Shown: positions 1 to 6,422 of the stretch, one piece after another
Numbering within the stretch: position 1 is the stretch's first letter
How the letters are laid out: the number at the start of each line of letters is the position of its first letter
Assembly: GCA_023432845.1 (NCBI GenBank)
Contig: JAEZEY010000223.1
Location: forward strand, 1 to 8,263
Direction: 5' to 3'
DNA length: 8,263 nucleotides
Source: Pseudomonadota bacterium
GTDB lineage: Bacteria; Pseudomonadota; Alphaproteobacteria; Rhizobiales; Xanthobacteraceae
Notes under the pieces: generated by a model
Database searches by the model: none
Told to the model about the DNA's origin: nothing
What the model saw: only the letters and a program-made list of their open reading frames with translations
Program-made: the position numbers and the translations under genes

Positions 1-406
1 GATCGGGCGCCATCAAGGTCAGACTGCCGAGCGCGGCGTCGAGCAGATTGCGCAGGCGGTTGTTGAGGCGGACATTGTCGAGATCGGCCGGAGCCGCGCC
101 GGCGAAAGCCTGACCGGTCGCAGCGTCAAGCAGTTTGCCGTCCGCCGTCTTGATGAAGACCCTTCTCTCGGCGGCGCTGTACTGTAGCCGCTGGTCCTTT
201 AACGCCTGCAAGAGCGGCGCGGCGAGCGGACTGCCGGACGATGCAACCAGGTCGACGCTGTCGGCGGTGTCGCTGAAGCTGTCCGCCGCGAAACCGGGCA
301 AAGCATCTTCGTATGGCCCTGCCAGAGCATCGCCGGCACCTGCGCCCACGACAATCAGAACGGCAAACAGCAATAGAATTCCAATGCGATCAAACAACCC
401 GCGCAT
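1..406 (-). CDS. urtB: Urea ABC transporter permease UrtB, N-terminal part (cut by window edge)
   Basis: The first 135 codons of a gene that runs off the left edge. UrtB is one of the two inner-membrane permease subunits of the high-affinity UrtABCDE urea importer. The start is ATG at 406-404 on the minus strand (MRGLFDRIGI), preceded by a GGGAG-type ribosome site. Residues about 8-29 form a hydrophobic signal or membrane segment ending ALA. What follows is a soluble, Asp/Ala-rich stretch including RRVFIKTADGKLLDAATGQ (residues 81-99) and NNRLRNLLDAALGSL (115-129). This long periplasmic N-terminal region ahead of the membrane core is, from memory, usual for proteobacterial UrtB and distinguishes it from LivH permeases. 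The gene lies 105 bases downstream of urtA on the same strand, the normal urt order. The membrane domain itself is outside the window, so the call rests on this N-terminal region plus context. Confidence 0.9.
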   Translation of the reverse strand, partial: MRGLFDRIGILLLFAVLIVVGAGAGDALAGPYEDALPGFAADSFSDTADSVDLVASSGSPLAAPLLQALKDQRLQYSAAERRVFIKTADGKLLDAATGQAFAGAAPADLDNVRLNNRLRNLLDAALGSLTLMAPD

Positions 407-441
407 GTTGATCACGACTCCCGGCATGTCAGGCAAGAAGC

Positions 442-467
442 GGGAGGCGGCGGTATGGCCGCCTCCC
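442..467 (-). terminator. Strong hairpin between urtA and urtB, possible attenuator or processing site
   Basis: A perfect 10-bp stem (GGGAGGCGGC pairing with GCCGCCTCCC) with a 6-base loop, 44 bases after the urtA stop and 35 bases before urtB. On the minus strand it is followed by GCTTCTTGCC, only a weak T tract, so it is unlikely to stop all transcription. An internal hairpin at this place would make urtA mRNA more abundant than that of the downstream genes, as is common when a binding protein is needed in excess. That role is inference. Confidence 0.6.
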
Positions 468-511
468 CTTGGTGTCACGTCATTAGACGCGGAAGGCTCA
501 AGCGGACGGAC

Positions 512-1837
512 TTAGGAGCCCTGGCCGCCGCACTTCTTGGTGACCTTGTTGTAGTTGCCGCACTTCAGGCTGACCCAGTCGGCTTCGAGGTCCTTCGAGC
601 CGGGCAGGAAGTCGGACCAGGCATCGCCGGGCACCAGCCCCTTGGTCTTCCACACCACGTCGAACTGGCCATCACCGCGGATTTCGCCGATGAAGACCGG
701 CTTGGTGATGTGGTGGTTCGACAGCATCTTCGACATGCCGCCGGTCAGGTTCGGGGCTTCGGTGCCCGGGAGGGCGTCGATGACCTTGTCCGGATCGGTG
801 GTGCCGGCCTTCTCGACCGCCTTGACCCACATGGCGAAGCCGATGACGTGGGCTTCCATCGGGTCGTTGGTCACGCGCTTGGCGTTCTTGGTGTAGGTTT
901 GCCAGGCTTTGATGAATTCGGCGTTCTTCGGGTCCTTGATCGACTGGAAGTAGTTCCAGGCGGCCAGGTGACCGACGAGCGGTTTGGTGTCGAGTCCGGC
1001 GAGTTCTTCTTCGCCGACCGAGAACGCCACGACCGGAATGTCGGTCGCCTTGATGCCCTGGTTGCCGAGCTCCTTGTAGAACGGCACGTTGGCGTCGCCG
1101 TTGATGGTCGAAACCACCGCCGTCTTCTTGCCGGCCGAGCCAAACTTCTTGATGTCGGCCACGATGGTCTGCCAGTCGGCGTGGCCGAACGGCGTGTAGT
1201 TGACCATGATGTCTTCGTCCTTGACGCCCTTGGCCTTCAGATAGGCCTCGAGGATCTTGTTGGTGGTGCGCGGATAGACGTAGTCGGTGCCCGCCAGCAC
1301 CCAGCGCTTCACTTCACCGCCGTCCTTCGACATCAGATAGTCGACGGCCGGGATCGCCTGCTGGTTCGGCGCGGCGCCGGTGTAGAACACGTTGCGCTCG
1401 GATTCCTCACCCTCGTACTGCACCGGGTAGAACAGGATCGAGTTCAGTTCCTTGAACACCGGCAGCACGGACTTGCGCGACACCGAGGTCCAGCAGCCGA
1501 ACACGGCCGAGACCTTGTCCTTGGCGATCAGTTCACGCGCCTTTTCGGCGAACAGCGGCCAGTTCGAGGCCGGATCGACCACGACGGCTTCGAGTTTCTT
1601 ACCGAGCAGGCCACCCTTCTTGTTCTGTTCATCGATGAGGAACAGCATCGTGTCCTTCAGCGTCGTCTCGGAGATGGCCATCGTGCCCGAGAGCGAGTGG
1701 AGAATACCGACCTTGATGGTGTCCTGAGCGCTTGCGGACGAGATCGCTCCCGTGGCCGCGATGGCAAGGCCCGCGGCGGCGGCAAGCCACTTGCGGGCGG
1801 TCGGCCGGCTGACGGCCTTCACTGTTGTTTGGTTCAT
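512..1837 (-). CDS. urtA: Urea ABC transporter substrate-binding protein UrtA
   Basis: A periplasmic binding protein of 441 residues that captures urea (or short amides) for the UrtBC permease and UrtDE ATPases. It has a Sec-type signal peptide: a positively charged start (RPTARK), a hydrophobic core at about residues 18-30, and a likely cut after SASA (residue 37). The mature protein starts QDTIKVGILHSLSGTMA, followed by the UrtA hallmarks SNWPLFAEKA (91-100), CWTSVSRKSVLPVF (115-128) and FYPVQYEGEES (136-146), which separate UrtA from amino-acid-binding LivJ proteins. The C-terminus has two cysteines (426 and 436) that may pair. I chose the ATG at 1837 because it has AGGGG upstream and begins a proper signal peptide. 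The in-frame ATG at 1915 would add 26 untypical residues, and that ATG lies within the sigma-54 promoter sequence, so it cannot be in the mRNA from that promoter. The length is usual for the family. Confidence 0.96.
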   Translation of the reverse strand: MNQTTVKAVSRPTARKWLAAAAGLAIAATGAISSASAQDTIKVGILHSLSGTMAISETTLKDTMLFLIDEQNKKGGLLGKKLEAVVVDPASNWPLFAEKARELIAKDKVSAVFGCWTSVSRKSVLPVFKELNSILFYPVQYEGEESERNVFYTGAAPNQQAIPAVDYLMSKDGGEVKRWVLAGTDYVYPRTTNKILEAYLKAKGVKDEDIMVNYTPFGHADWQTIVADIKKFGSAGKKTAVVSTINGDANVPFYKELGNQGIKATDIPVVAFSVGEEELAGLDTKPLVGHLAAWNYFQSIKDPKNAEFIKAWQTYTKNAKRVTNDPMEAHVIGFAMWVKAVEKAGTTDPDKVIDALPGTEAPNLTGGMSKMLSNHHITKPVFIGEIRGDGQFDVVWKTKGLVPGDAWSDFLPGSKDLEADWVSLKCGNYNKVTKKCGGQGS

Positions 1838-1899
1838 GCTTCCAGATCCCCTGCGTTTGACGCGCGCGTCATCGCTACTCTTCGCGCCGCAACAAGTTC

Positions 1900-1914
1900 G
1901 CAAGCTCTGTGCCA
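1900..1914 (-). promoter_or_regulatory. Sigma-54 (RpoN) -24/-12 promoter of urtA
   Basis: Read on the minus strand the bases are TGGCACAGAGCTTGC. This is an exact match to the conserved core TGGCAC-N5-TTGC, with the required 10 bases between the GG and GC pairs. Transcription would start about 12 bases further on, near 1888, giving a leader of about 50 bases before the urtA ATG at 1837. Sigma-54 with the activator NtrC is the known control of urea and ammonium scavenging genes in many proteobacteria, so placement before urtA makes functional sense. Activator sites could not be assigned with confidence. Confidence 0.88.
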
Positions 1915-2264
1915 AGCCGTCGCAAACGGCCTAAGGCATTGTTCGAGAGGGGATAAATAGCAACGCGCCGAACTTGCCTAGTTTTCAGCCACAAGCGTGC
2001 GGTGAAATAATAGGCAGCGCTGTCGATTTAAGCGCCATGGATGCCGTGGATGGACACACCAGTGCACCGTGCCGCAGCACTTGTATGCAAATAGAGCAAA
2101 ATGATCAGTGAAAGTCGTTGCGGCTTTGGCGCCAGTTTTGCGGCGAATGAGCATCAAACATCCTGAACGCCGCCATCGAATGCTTATGGCTAATTCAACG
2201 TAACCATTACGCGTGCCTGTTCGGGAACTATCGCGTGGGTTAGAAAAATTGCGCCCAGTCACCA
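1915..2264. other. Divergent intergenic region between urtA and flp
   Basis: About 350 bases with no credible coding sequence. It should hold the upstream activator sites for the urtA sigma-54 promoter and the promoter of flp. Visible items are a small palindrome GCACCGTGC at 2064-2072, about 150 bases upstream of the sigma-54 element, and GTAACCAT at 2200-2207. The latter is one base from the TTAACCAT half-site of the cell-cycle regulator CtrA and lies about 70 bases before flp. Both are weak. The region is more AT-rich than the flanking genes. No RNA gene was recognised. Confidence 0.5.
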
Positions 2265-2276
2265 ATGGAGCTTGCA

Positions 2277-2450
2277 ATGAAACTTCTCAAAGCCTTCCTC
2301 GCCAATGAGTCCGGTGCCACCGCCATCGAATACGGCCTGATTGCCGCGGGTATCTCGGTCGCGATCATCGTGGCGGTGCAGACTCTCGGCTCCGACCTGA
2401 ACACCACCTTCGGCAAGATTTCGGAGGAGTTGACGGCCGGCGGCGAATAA
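2277..2450 (+). CDS. flp: Flp/Fap-type pilin (type IVb prepilin)
   Basis: A 57-residue prepilin of the Flp family, the subunit of thin type IVb (Tad) adhesion pili. The basic leader MKLLKAFLANESG ends in the glycine at which prepilin peptidase (TadV/CpaA type) cuts. The mature protein starts ATAIEYGLIAAGIS, with the invariant Glu at +5 and Tyr at +6, followed by one hydrophobic helix (IAAGISVAIIVAVQTLG, about residues 22-38) and a short polar tail. The start at 2277 is preferred over the in-frame ATG at 2265 because GGAG at 2267-2270 sits six bases before it, and this start gives a leader of normal form. The gene is alone here: no tad/cpa assembly genes lie in the window, so export depends on genes elsewhere. 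A GC-rich terminator follows 25 bases after the stop, indicating a monocistronic unit. Confidence 0.95.
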   Translation: MKLLKAFLANESGATAIEYGLIAAGISVAIIVAVQTLGSDLNTTFGKISEELTAGGE

Positions 2451-2475
2451 GCGCCGTAACCTTCCAAAAGACGCG

Positions 2476-2510
2476 AGAAGCCGCCCCACCGGGCGGCTTC
2501 TTTGCGTTTG
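2476..2510 (+). terminator. Rho-independent terminator of flp
   Basis: An 11-bp perfect stem (AGAAGCCGCCC pairing with GGGCGGCTTCT) with a CACC loop, followed by TTGCGTTTG. It begins 25 bases after the flp stop codon. The stem is GC-rich at its apex and the downstream T run is short. Confidence 0.85.
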
Positions 2511-2664
2511 GCGGGGCGTTGCGAGTTACCTGATCCAAATCGTGGAACGTCATCCCGCGTGGGCCTCAACCTCCATTTGACGAACGATCCGGAGGAACTG
2601 TGTGATGACCAACCCGTAGAACGACAGGTTCTGCCTGCCCCGAGATGATGAAGCGTCTCGGCGT

Positions 2665-2843
2665 CGACCCGGCGGTCAGGGTTACCGCCCATTCAGAATT
2701 GACCATGTTGGCGGCCGCCGGTGGCGTTGGTCCCGCGGACAACACGGGAAATCCTCGACCAGATGTTGCCCCGGCGGAATGCGGGCGTCGCGCGCGCCGC
2801 TGCCGCGTCCGCGAAATCCACGTGAGATGGGAACATCGGTCAT
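2665..2843 (-). pseudogene. Remnant of a sulfite oxidase-like molybdopterin oxidoreductase (N-terminal fragment, frameshifted)
   Basis: Read on the minus strand from ATG at 2843, the first frame gives MTDVPISRGFRGRG and then ARIPPGQHLVEDFP, after which it turns to nonsense and stops at 2682. The next frame, entered near 2744-2756, continues the family pattern as FPVLSAGPTPP and then SEWAVTLTAGS. The joined reading matches what I remember of the N-terminus of the COG2041 sulfite oxidase-like oxidoreductases: RLPPGQ, hydrophobic residues, FPVLSAGPTP, then a Trp-containing strand. A single lost G would explain the break. Intact members are several times longer. Here homology fades after about 60 codons, and no molybdopterin-binding domain follows before flp. 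The fragment therefore looks like the residue of a deletion plus a frameshift. The family name is inferred from remembered motifs. A sequencing error could cause the frameshift but not the missing body. Confidence 0.65.
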
Positions 2844-2943
2844 GACCGTCCTCCAGTGCCGGACTGGCGCCCAATTTTCGCCCGTGGCCGCACCCAAGAC
2901 TATATGTACGATGGCATCTGCGTTTGCATGACGGAACTGCGCT

Positions 2944-3603
2944 ATGACCGAACCGGTCTTTGAATTCGGCACCAGCGGATTGCCGCCAGCGGGCGAGGAC
3001 GGCCGGCTCGACGCGCCGGCGTTCCATCGCAACGTGGAGCCGATCTGGTCGGCGATCGGCGGCCTTCTGGCGGCCAAGACCGGCGCGGTGCTGGAGATCG
3101 GCAGCGGCACCGGTCAGCACATCGCAACCTACGCCGCGCGCCTGCCCCACCTCACCTTCTGGCCGAGCGACATCGTGGAGTCGCACCGCGCCTCGATCGA
3201 GGCCTGGCGCCGCGCCGTGAACCTGCCGAACCTGCGTCCGCCGCGCAGCATCGACCTTATGCAACCGGATTGGCGATGGGATGACGGTGCGCTCGCCGTC
3301 ATTCTCTGCTTCAACGTCATTCACATCGCGCCGTCGGCGGTGACCGAGAACCTGATGCGCGGCGCCGGCCGGCATCTCGAACCCGGCGGCCATCTCATCA
3401 TGTACGGGCCCTACAAGCGGGACGGCGCCCACACCGCACCGAGCAACGAAGCCTTCGATGCGTCCTTGCGCGGGCGCAATCCCGCGTGGGGCGTGCGCGA
3501 CCTGGAGGCCGTCACCGAGCTTGCGGCGGCGAACGGTTTGACACGGGTCAAAACCATAGAGATGCCAGCCAATAATCTGGTGCTGGCGTTCGAACGCCGC
3601 TAA
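2944..3603 (+). CDS. DUF938 family protein, SAM-dependent methyltransferase fold
   Basis: 219 residues, the usual size for the DUF938 (UPF0585/METTL26-like) family, cytoplasmic. The SAM-binding motif I is VLEIGSGTGQH (residues 49-59). Family landmarks follow in order: FHRNVEPI (27-34), LPHLTFWPSD (67-76), NVIHIAP (124-130), GGHLIMYGPYKRDG (148-161), SNEAFDASLRGRNPAWGVRD (167-186) and MPANNLVLAF (207-216). Substrate and methyl acceptor are unknown for this family as far as I recall. The ATG has GGAA seven bases upstream, a modest ribosome site. It is the first gene of a four-gene plus-strand run and is separated by 28 bases from the dioxygenase gene, suggesting cotranscription. A promoter should lie in 2844-2943, where TATATG at 2901 is a possible -10 without a convincing -35. 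Confidence 0.9.
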   Translation: MTEPVFEFGTSGLPPAGEDGRLDAPAFHRNVEPIWSAIGGLLAAKTGAVLEIGSGTGQHIATYAARLPHLTFWPSDIVESHRASIEAWRRAVNLPNLRPPRSIDLMQPDWRWDDGALAVILCFNVIHIAPSAVTENLMRGAGRHLEPGGHLIMYGPYKRDGAHTAPSNEAFDASLRGRNPAWGVRDLEAVTELAAANGLTRVKTIEMPANNLVLAFERR

Positions 3604-3631
3604 AAGACCGCGACAAAAAAGGAGACGCTCC

Positions 3632-4606
3632 GTGGCCGACAACCAGTATCCGCCTGAACCGATCATGGATATCGCCCATCTCGGTCACCTCGAATTGCTG
3701 ACGCCGGTTTTCGACAAGAGCGTGCGCTTCTTCACCGAAATTTTCGGACTGACCATTGCCGGCGAGAAAGGCGACAGCGTCTATCTGCGCGCCTATGACG
3801 ACTACGAGCGCTATTCGCTCAAGCTCACCGCCGCCAAGACCAACGGCATGAAGCATGTCGCCTACCGGACCCGCACGCCACAGGCGCTGGAGCGCCGCGC
3901 GGCGGCGCTGAAGGGCACGCCGTTCGAGATCGGCTGGACGGACGGCGACCTCGGCCATGGCAAGACCTTCGTCTGCAAGGATCCGGACGGCCATGTCATT
4001 GAACTCTATTACGACACCGAATGGTACGAGGCGCCGCCGGAACTGAAGCCATCGCTGAAGAACCAGCCGCAGCGCTTTCCCGGCCGCGGCATCAATCCGC
4101 GCCGGCTCGATCACTGGAACGGACTCGCCGTCAATATTTCGGAGTGCCGCGAGTTCTTCGAGAAGTATCTCGGCTTCCGCCTCACCGAACGCATCGTGCT
4201 CAATGACGGTCGCGAGGCCGGCATCTGGCTGACCGCAACCAACAAGTCCTACGACTTCGCCTACACCCGCGACATGACGGGCGTGCCGGGGCGCTTCCAC
4301 CACATTACCTATGCCATGAACTCGCGGGAGGAGATTCTGCTCGCCGCCGACGTCTTCCTCGAGAACGGCGTGTTCATCGAAACCGGCCCGCACAAGCACG
4401 CGGTGCAGCAGACCTTCTTCCTCTACGTCTATGAGCCCGGCGGCAACCGCGTCGAGGTCGCCAATGCCGGCGCGCGGCTCATCCTGGCGCCGGATTGGAA
4501 GCCGGTCACCTGGACCGAGGACGAGCGCAAGAAGGGGCAGGCCTGGGGCCTTAAGACCATCGAGTCGTTCCATACCCATGGAACGCCGGAGGTCGCGCAC
4601 AAGTGA
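3632..4606 (+). CDS. Extradiol ring-cleavage dioxygenase (catechol 2,3-dioxygenase type, two VOC domains)
   Basis: 324 residues. A type I extradiol dioxygenase opens the ring of a catechol next to its two hydroxyls, using one Fe(II) or Mn(II), and gives a muconic semialdehyde. There are two vicinal-oxygen-chelate domains: residues about 13-130 (LGHLELLTPVFDKSVRFF ... DPDGHVIELYYD) and about 157-285. The metal triad is visible in the second domain: His161 (LDHWNGL), His223 or His224 (RFHHITY) and Glu275 (GGNRVEVAN). Tyr265 lies ten residues before the Glu, as does the catalytic Tyr of XylE-type enzymes. A tail of about 40 residues beyond the second domain is polar. The start is GTG at 3632 with AAGGAG seven bases before it. 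The substrate cannot be told; biphenyl-diol, catechol or a hydroxylated side-chain aromatic are all possible. It lies between the DUF938 gene and two NAD(P)-type reductase genes, consistent with a small catabolic operon. Confidence 0.92.
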   Translation: MADNQYPPEPIMDIAHLGHLELLTPVFDKSVRFFTEIFGLTIAGEKGDSVYLRAYDDYERYSLKLTAAKTNGMKHVAYRTRTPQALERRAAALKGTPFEIGWTDGDLGHGKTFVCKDPDGHVIELYYDTEWYEAPPELKPSLKNQPQRFPGRGINPRRLDHWNGLAVNISECREFFEKYLGFRLTERIVLNDGREAGIWLTATNKSYDFAYTRDMTGVPGRFHHITYAMNSREEILLAADVFLENGVFIETGPHKHAVQQTFFLYVYEPGGNRVEVANAGARLILAPDWKPVTWTEDERKKGQAWGLKTIESFHTHGTPEVAHK

Positions 4607-4649
4607 CGCCCATGGGGCGTTATGCGCCGTCGTCCCTTCGCGTATAACG
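4606..4649 (+). promoter_or_regulatory. Two overlapping inverted repeats at the dioxygenase/aldo-keto reductase junction
   Basis: The first repeat is ACGCCC-ATG-GGGCGT (4606-4620), which G-U pairs extend into the dioxygenase stop codon. The second is CGTTATGCGC (4618-4627) against GCGTATAACG (4640-4649), nine of ten bases pairing across a 12-base loop. They share bases 4618-4620, so in RNA the two folds would partly exclude each other. They cover the possible upstream ATG at 4622 and end just before the ATG at 4655. Possible roles are mRNA processing, translational control of the downstream gene, or an operator. No T run follows, so it is not a standard terminator. Confidence 0.4.
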
Positions 4650-4654
4650 CCGCC

Positions 4655-5497
4655 ATGACAAACGTCTCCACACTCCCCCTTCCGTCCGGCCGTACCATGC
4701 CGGTGTTCGGCGTCGGCACCTGGCGCATGGGCGAAAGCGCCCGCCTGCGCGGCGAAGAGGTCAAGGCCGTGCGCGCCGCCATTGAGCGCGGCATCACGCT
4801 GATCGACACTGCGGAGATGTACGGCGACGGCGAAGCGGAAAGCATCGTCGCTGACGCGATGGGCGCGCGGCGCGATGAATTGGCAATCGTCAGCAAGGTA
4901 CTGCCGATGAATGCCTCGAAGCGCGGTACCATCGCCGCCTGCGAGCGCAGCCTGAAACGCCTGAAGACCGATCGTATCGACCTTTATCTACTGCACTGGC
5001 GCGGTGGCGATCCGCTGGCAGAGACCGTGGCCGCATTTCGAGAGCTGAAAGCCGCCGGCAAGATCCTCGACTGGGGCGTCAGCAATTTCGATACCGACGA
5101 CATGCGCGAGCTTGCCGCGCTCGATCGCGACAGGGAATGCGCCACCAATCAGGTCCTCTACAACCTGACACGGCGCGGCATCGAGTTCGACCTGGTGCCG
5201 TTCTGCCGAGAGCGCGGCATTCCGGTGATGGCTTATTCACCGCTGGAGCAGGCTCGCATGCTGGGCGACGCCACGCTCAGGCAGATAGCGCAGCGACACG
5301 ATGCGAGCCCGGCGCAGGTGGCCCTCGCCTGGCTGCTGCGCCAGCCCGGCATCATCACCATCCCCAAGGCAACCGCTCTGGAGCACCTCGACGACAACAT
5401 CGCGGCGCTCGACCTCGAACTGACGGCCGACGATCTGAAGGCGCTAGATGCCCGCTTCCCACCGCCGAAACGCGCGACGCCGCTCGATATGTTATAG
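4655..5497 (+). CDS. Aldo/keto reductase
   Basis: 280 residues from ATG 4655; cytoplasmic NADPH-dependent reduction of an aldehyde or ketone by a single TIM barrel. The catalytic tetrad is complete: Asp51 and Tyr56 (IDTAEMYG), Lys81 (VSKVLP) and His114 (LLHWRGG). Cofactor-side motifs GVSNFDTDDM, YSPLEQ and the late IPKA segment are present. The C-terminus PPPKRATPLDML is that of the short bacterial subgroup resembling E. coli YeaE. An in-frame ATG at 4622 would add 11 residues (MRRRPFAYNAA) that do not belong to the fold. Neither start has a good Shine-Dalgarno, and 4655 is chosen because the barrel begins there. Located 48 bases after the dioxygenase gene and 23 bases before the next gene, it may reduce an aldehyde or ketone in the same pathway. 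That is inference, as the family is broad. Confidence 0.93.
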   Translation: MTNVSTLPLPSGRTMPVFGVGTWRMGESARLRGEEVKAVRAAIERGITLIDTAEMYGDGEAESIVADAMGARRDELAIVSKVLPMNASKRGTIAACERSLKRLKTDRIDLYLLHWRGGDPLAETVAAFRELKAAGKILDWGVSNFDTDDMRELAALDRDRECATNQVLYNLTRRGIEFDLVPFCRERGIPVMAYSPLEQARMLGDATLRQIAQRHDASPAQVALAWLLRQPGIITIPKATALEHLDDNIAALDLELTADDLKALDARFPPPKRATPLDML

Positions 5498-5520
5498 GAT
5501 CGGCGCGCAGGAGACGGCCC

Positions 5521-6420
5521 ATGACGCTTCGTAACACCCCGCGCATTGCCTTCATCGGTTTCGGCGAAGCGGGACAAGCCATCGCCTCCGGACTGCGCGA
5601 GGAAGGCGTCGCGCAAATTGCGGCCTGGGACATCCTGTTTCCCAAGCCTGAGGGGGAGAAATTGAAAGCCGCCGGCGCCAGAGCCGGCGTGCGCCTCGCC
5701 ACTTCAGCGGCCGACGCCGTTTTCGGCAGCGACATCATCATCTCCGCCGTGACGGCAGCCTCGAGTCTGGAGGCGGCGCAGTCGGTCGTGCCGCACCTTT
5801 CGGGCAATCCCTATTACCTCGATATCAACTCGGTCTCGCCCGGCCGCAAGATCGCAACCGCCGCCCTGCTCGGCGACAAGGCACGCTATGTCGATATTGC
5901 GGTGATCGCACCAATTCATCCCAATCGCCATCGGACGCCGATCCTTATCGCCGGTCCGCATGCCGAAGCGATCGCGCCGCTGCTCGCCGAAATGGCGATG
6001 CAGTTCAAGGTGGTCAGCGACGAAACCGGCAAGGCGGCGGCGATCAAGATGATCCGCAGCGTCATGATCAAGGGCATCGAAGCCCTCACCTATGAATGCT
6101 TCCTCGCCGCCGAACGCGCCGGCCTCCTCGAAGAAGTCACGGCATCGCTGAAGAACAACTATCCCGGCATCGATTGGAAAGAGACGACAACTTACAATCT
6201 CGAGCGCATGGCGAGCCACGGCGAACGTCGGGCCGCAGAGATGGAAGAATCGGCCGCGACTTTGCGCGAGCTGGACCTCGATCCCCTGATGACCGAGGGC
6301 ACGGTCACGCACCAGCGCGAAATGGGACAGTTGGGCAAGGCCGAGTCCGTACGCTCCACACTGGACAAGGACCGCGCCGAAATCCTCGCCGCGATTCACA
6401 AGCGCAAATTCTCCGCCTGA
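5521..6420 (+). CDS. NAD(P)-dependent oxidoreductase, beta-hydroxyacid dehydrogenase-like with DUF1932 C-terminus
   Basis: 299 residues, cytoplasmic. The N-terminal Rossmann domain begins IAFIGFGEAGQAIASGL with the dinucleotide loop G13-x-G15-x-x-G18. Further landmarks are DINSVSPGRK (101-110), in the place of the substrate-binding DxxSxSP segment of 3-hydroxyisobutyrate and 6-phosphogluconate dehydrogenase relatives, and GKAAAIKMIRS (170-180) with the likely catalytic Lys176. The C-terminal helical part (about 180-275) resembles DUF1932, found in this subgroup of COG2084 proteins. The start ATG at 5521 has AGGAG about eight bases upstream; upstream in-frame codons overlap the aldo/keto reductase gene and read as nonsense. 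It is the last gene of the presumed operon. It would oxidise a beta-hydroxy acid or reduce the matching semialdehyde; the substrate is not deducible. Confidence 0.92.
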   Translation: MTLRNTPRIAFIGFGEAGQAIASGLREEGVAQIAAWDILFPKPEGEKLKAAGARAGVRLATSAADAVFGSDIIISAVTAASSLEAAQSVVPHLSGNPYYLDINSVSPGRKIATAALLGDKARYVDIAVIAPIHPNRHRTPILIAGPHAEAIAPLLAEMAMQFKVVSDETGKAAAIKMIRSVMIKGIEALTYECFLAAERAGLLEEVTASLKNNYPGIDWKETTTYNLERMASHGERRAAEMEESAATLRELDLDPLMTEGTVTHQREMGQLGKAESVRSTLDKDRAEILAAIHKRKFSA

Positions 6421-6422
6421 AC

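Noticed and set aside
455..1960. Long plus-strand open frame of 501 codons opposite urtA.
   Set aside because: It is antisense to a clearly recognised gene. The His/Arg/Asp/Val-rich composition is that of a high-GC shadow frame, and no domain is visible.
2064..2080. GCACCGTGC and nearby GTGC...GCAC as NtrC binding sites for urtA.
   Set aside because: The position is suitable, but the spacing differs from the GCAC-N7-GTGC pattern, so it cannot be called an NtrC site from sequence alone.
2170..2331. The 12-mer CCGCCATCGAAT occurs at 2170-2181 and again inside flp at 2320-2331, hinting at a decayed second flp copy.
   Set aside because: Flanking bases do not align in a consistent frame beyond the 12-mer, so chance is a sufficient explanation.
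2566..3666. Long minus-strand open frame of 366 codons across the DUF938 gene.
   Set aside because: Most of it is a shadow of the DUF938 gene. Only the portion at about 2665-2756 carries family-like sequence, and that is reported as part of the pseudogene.
3548..4600. Minus-strand open frame of 350 codons opposite the dioxygenase gene.
   Set aside because: It is complementary to a gene with an intact metal triad, shows no recognisable motif and has shadow-type composition.
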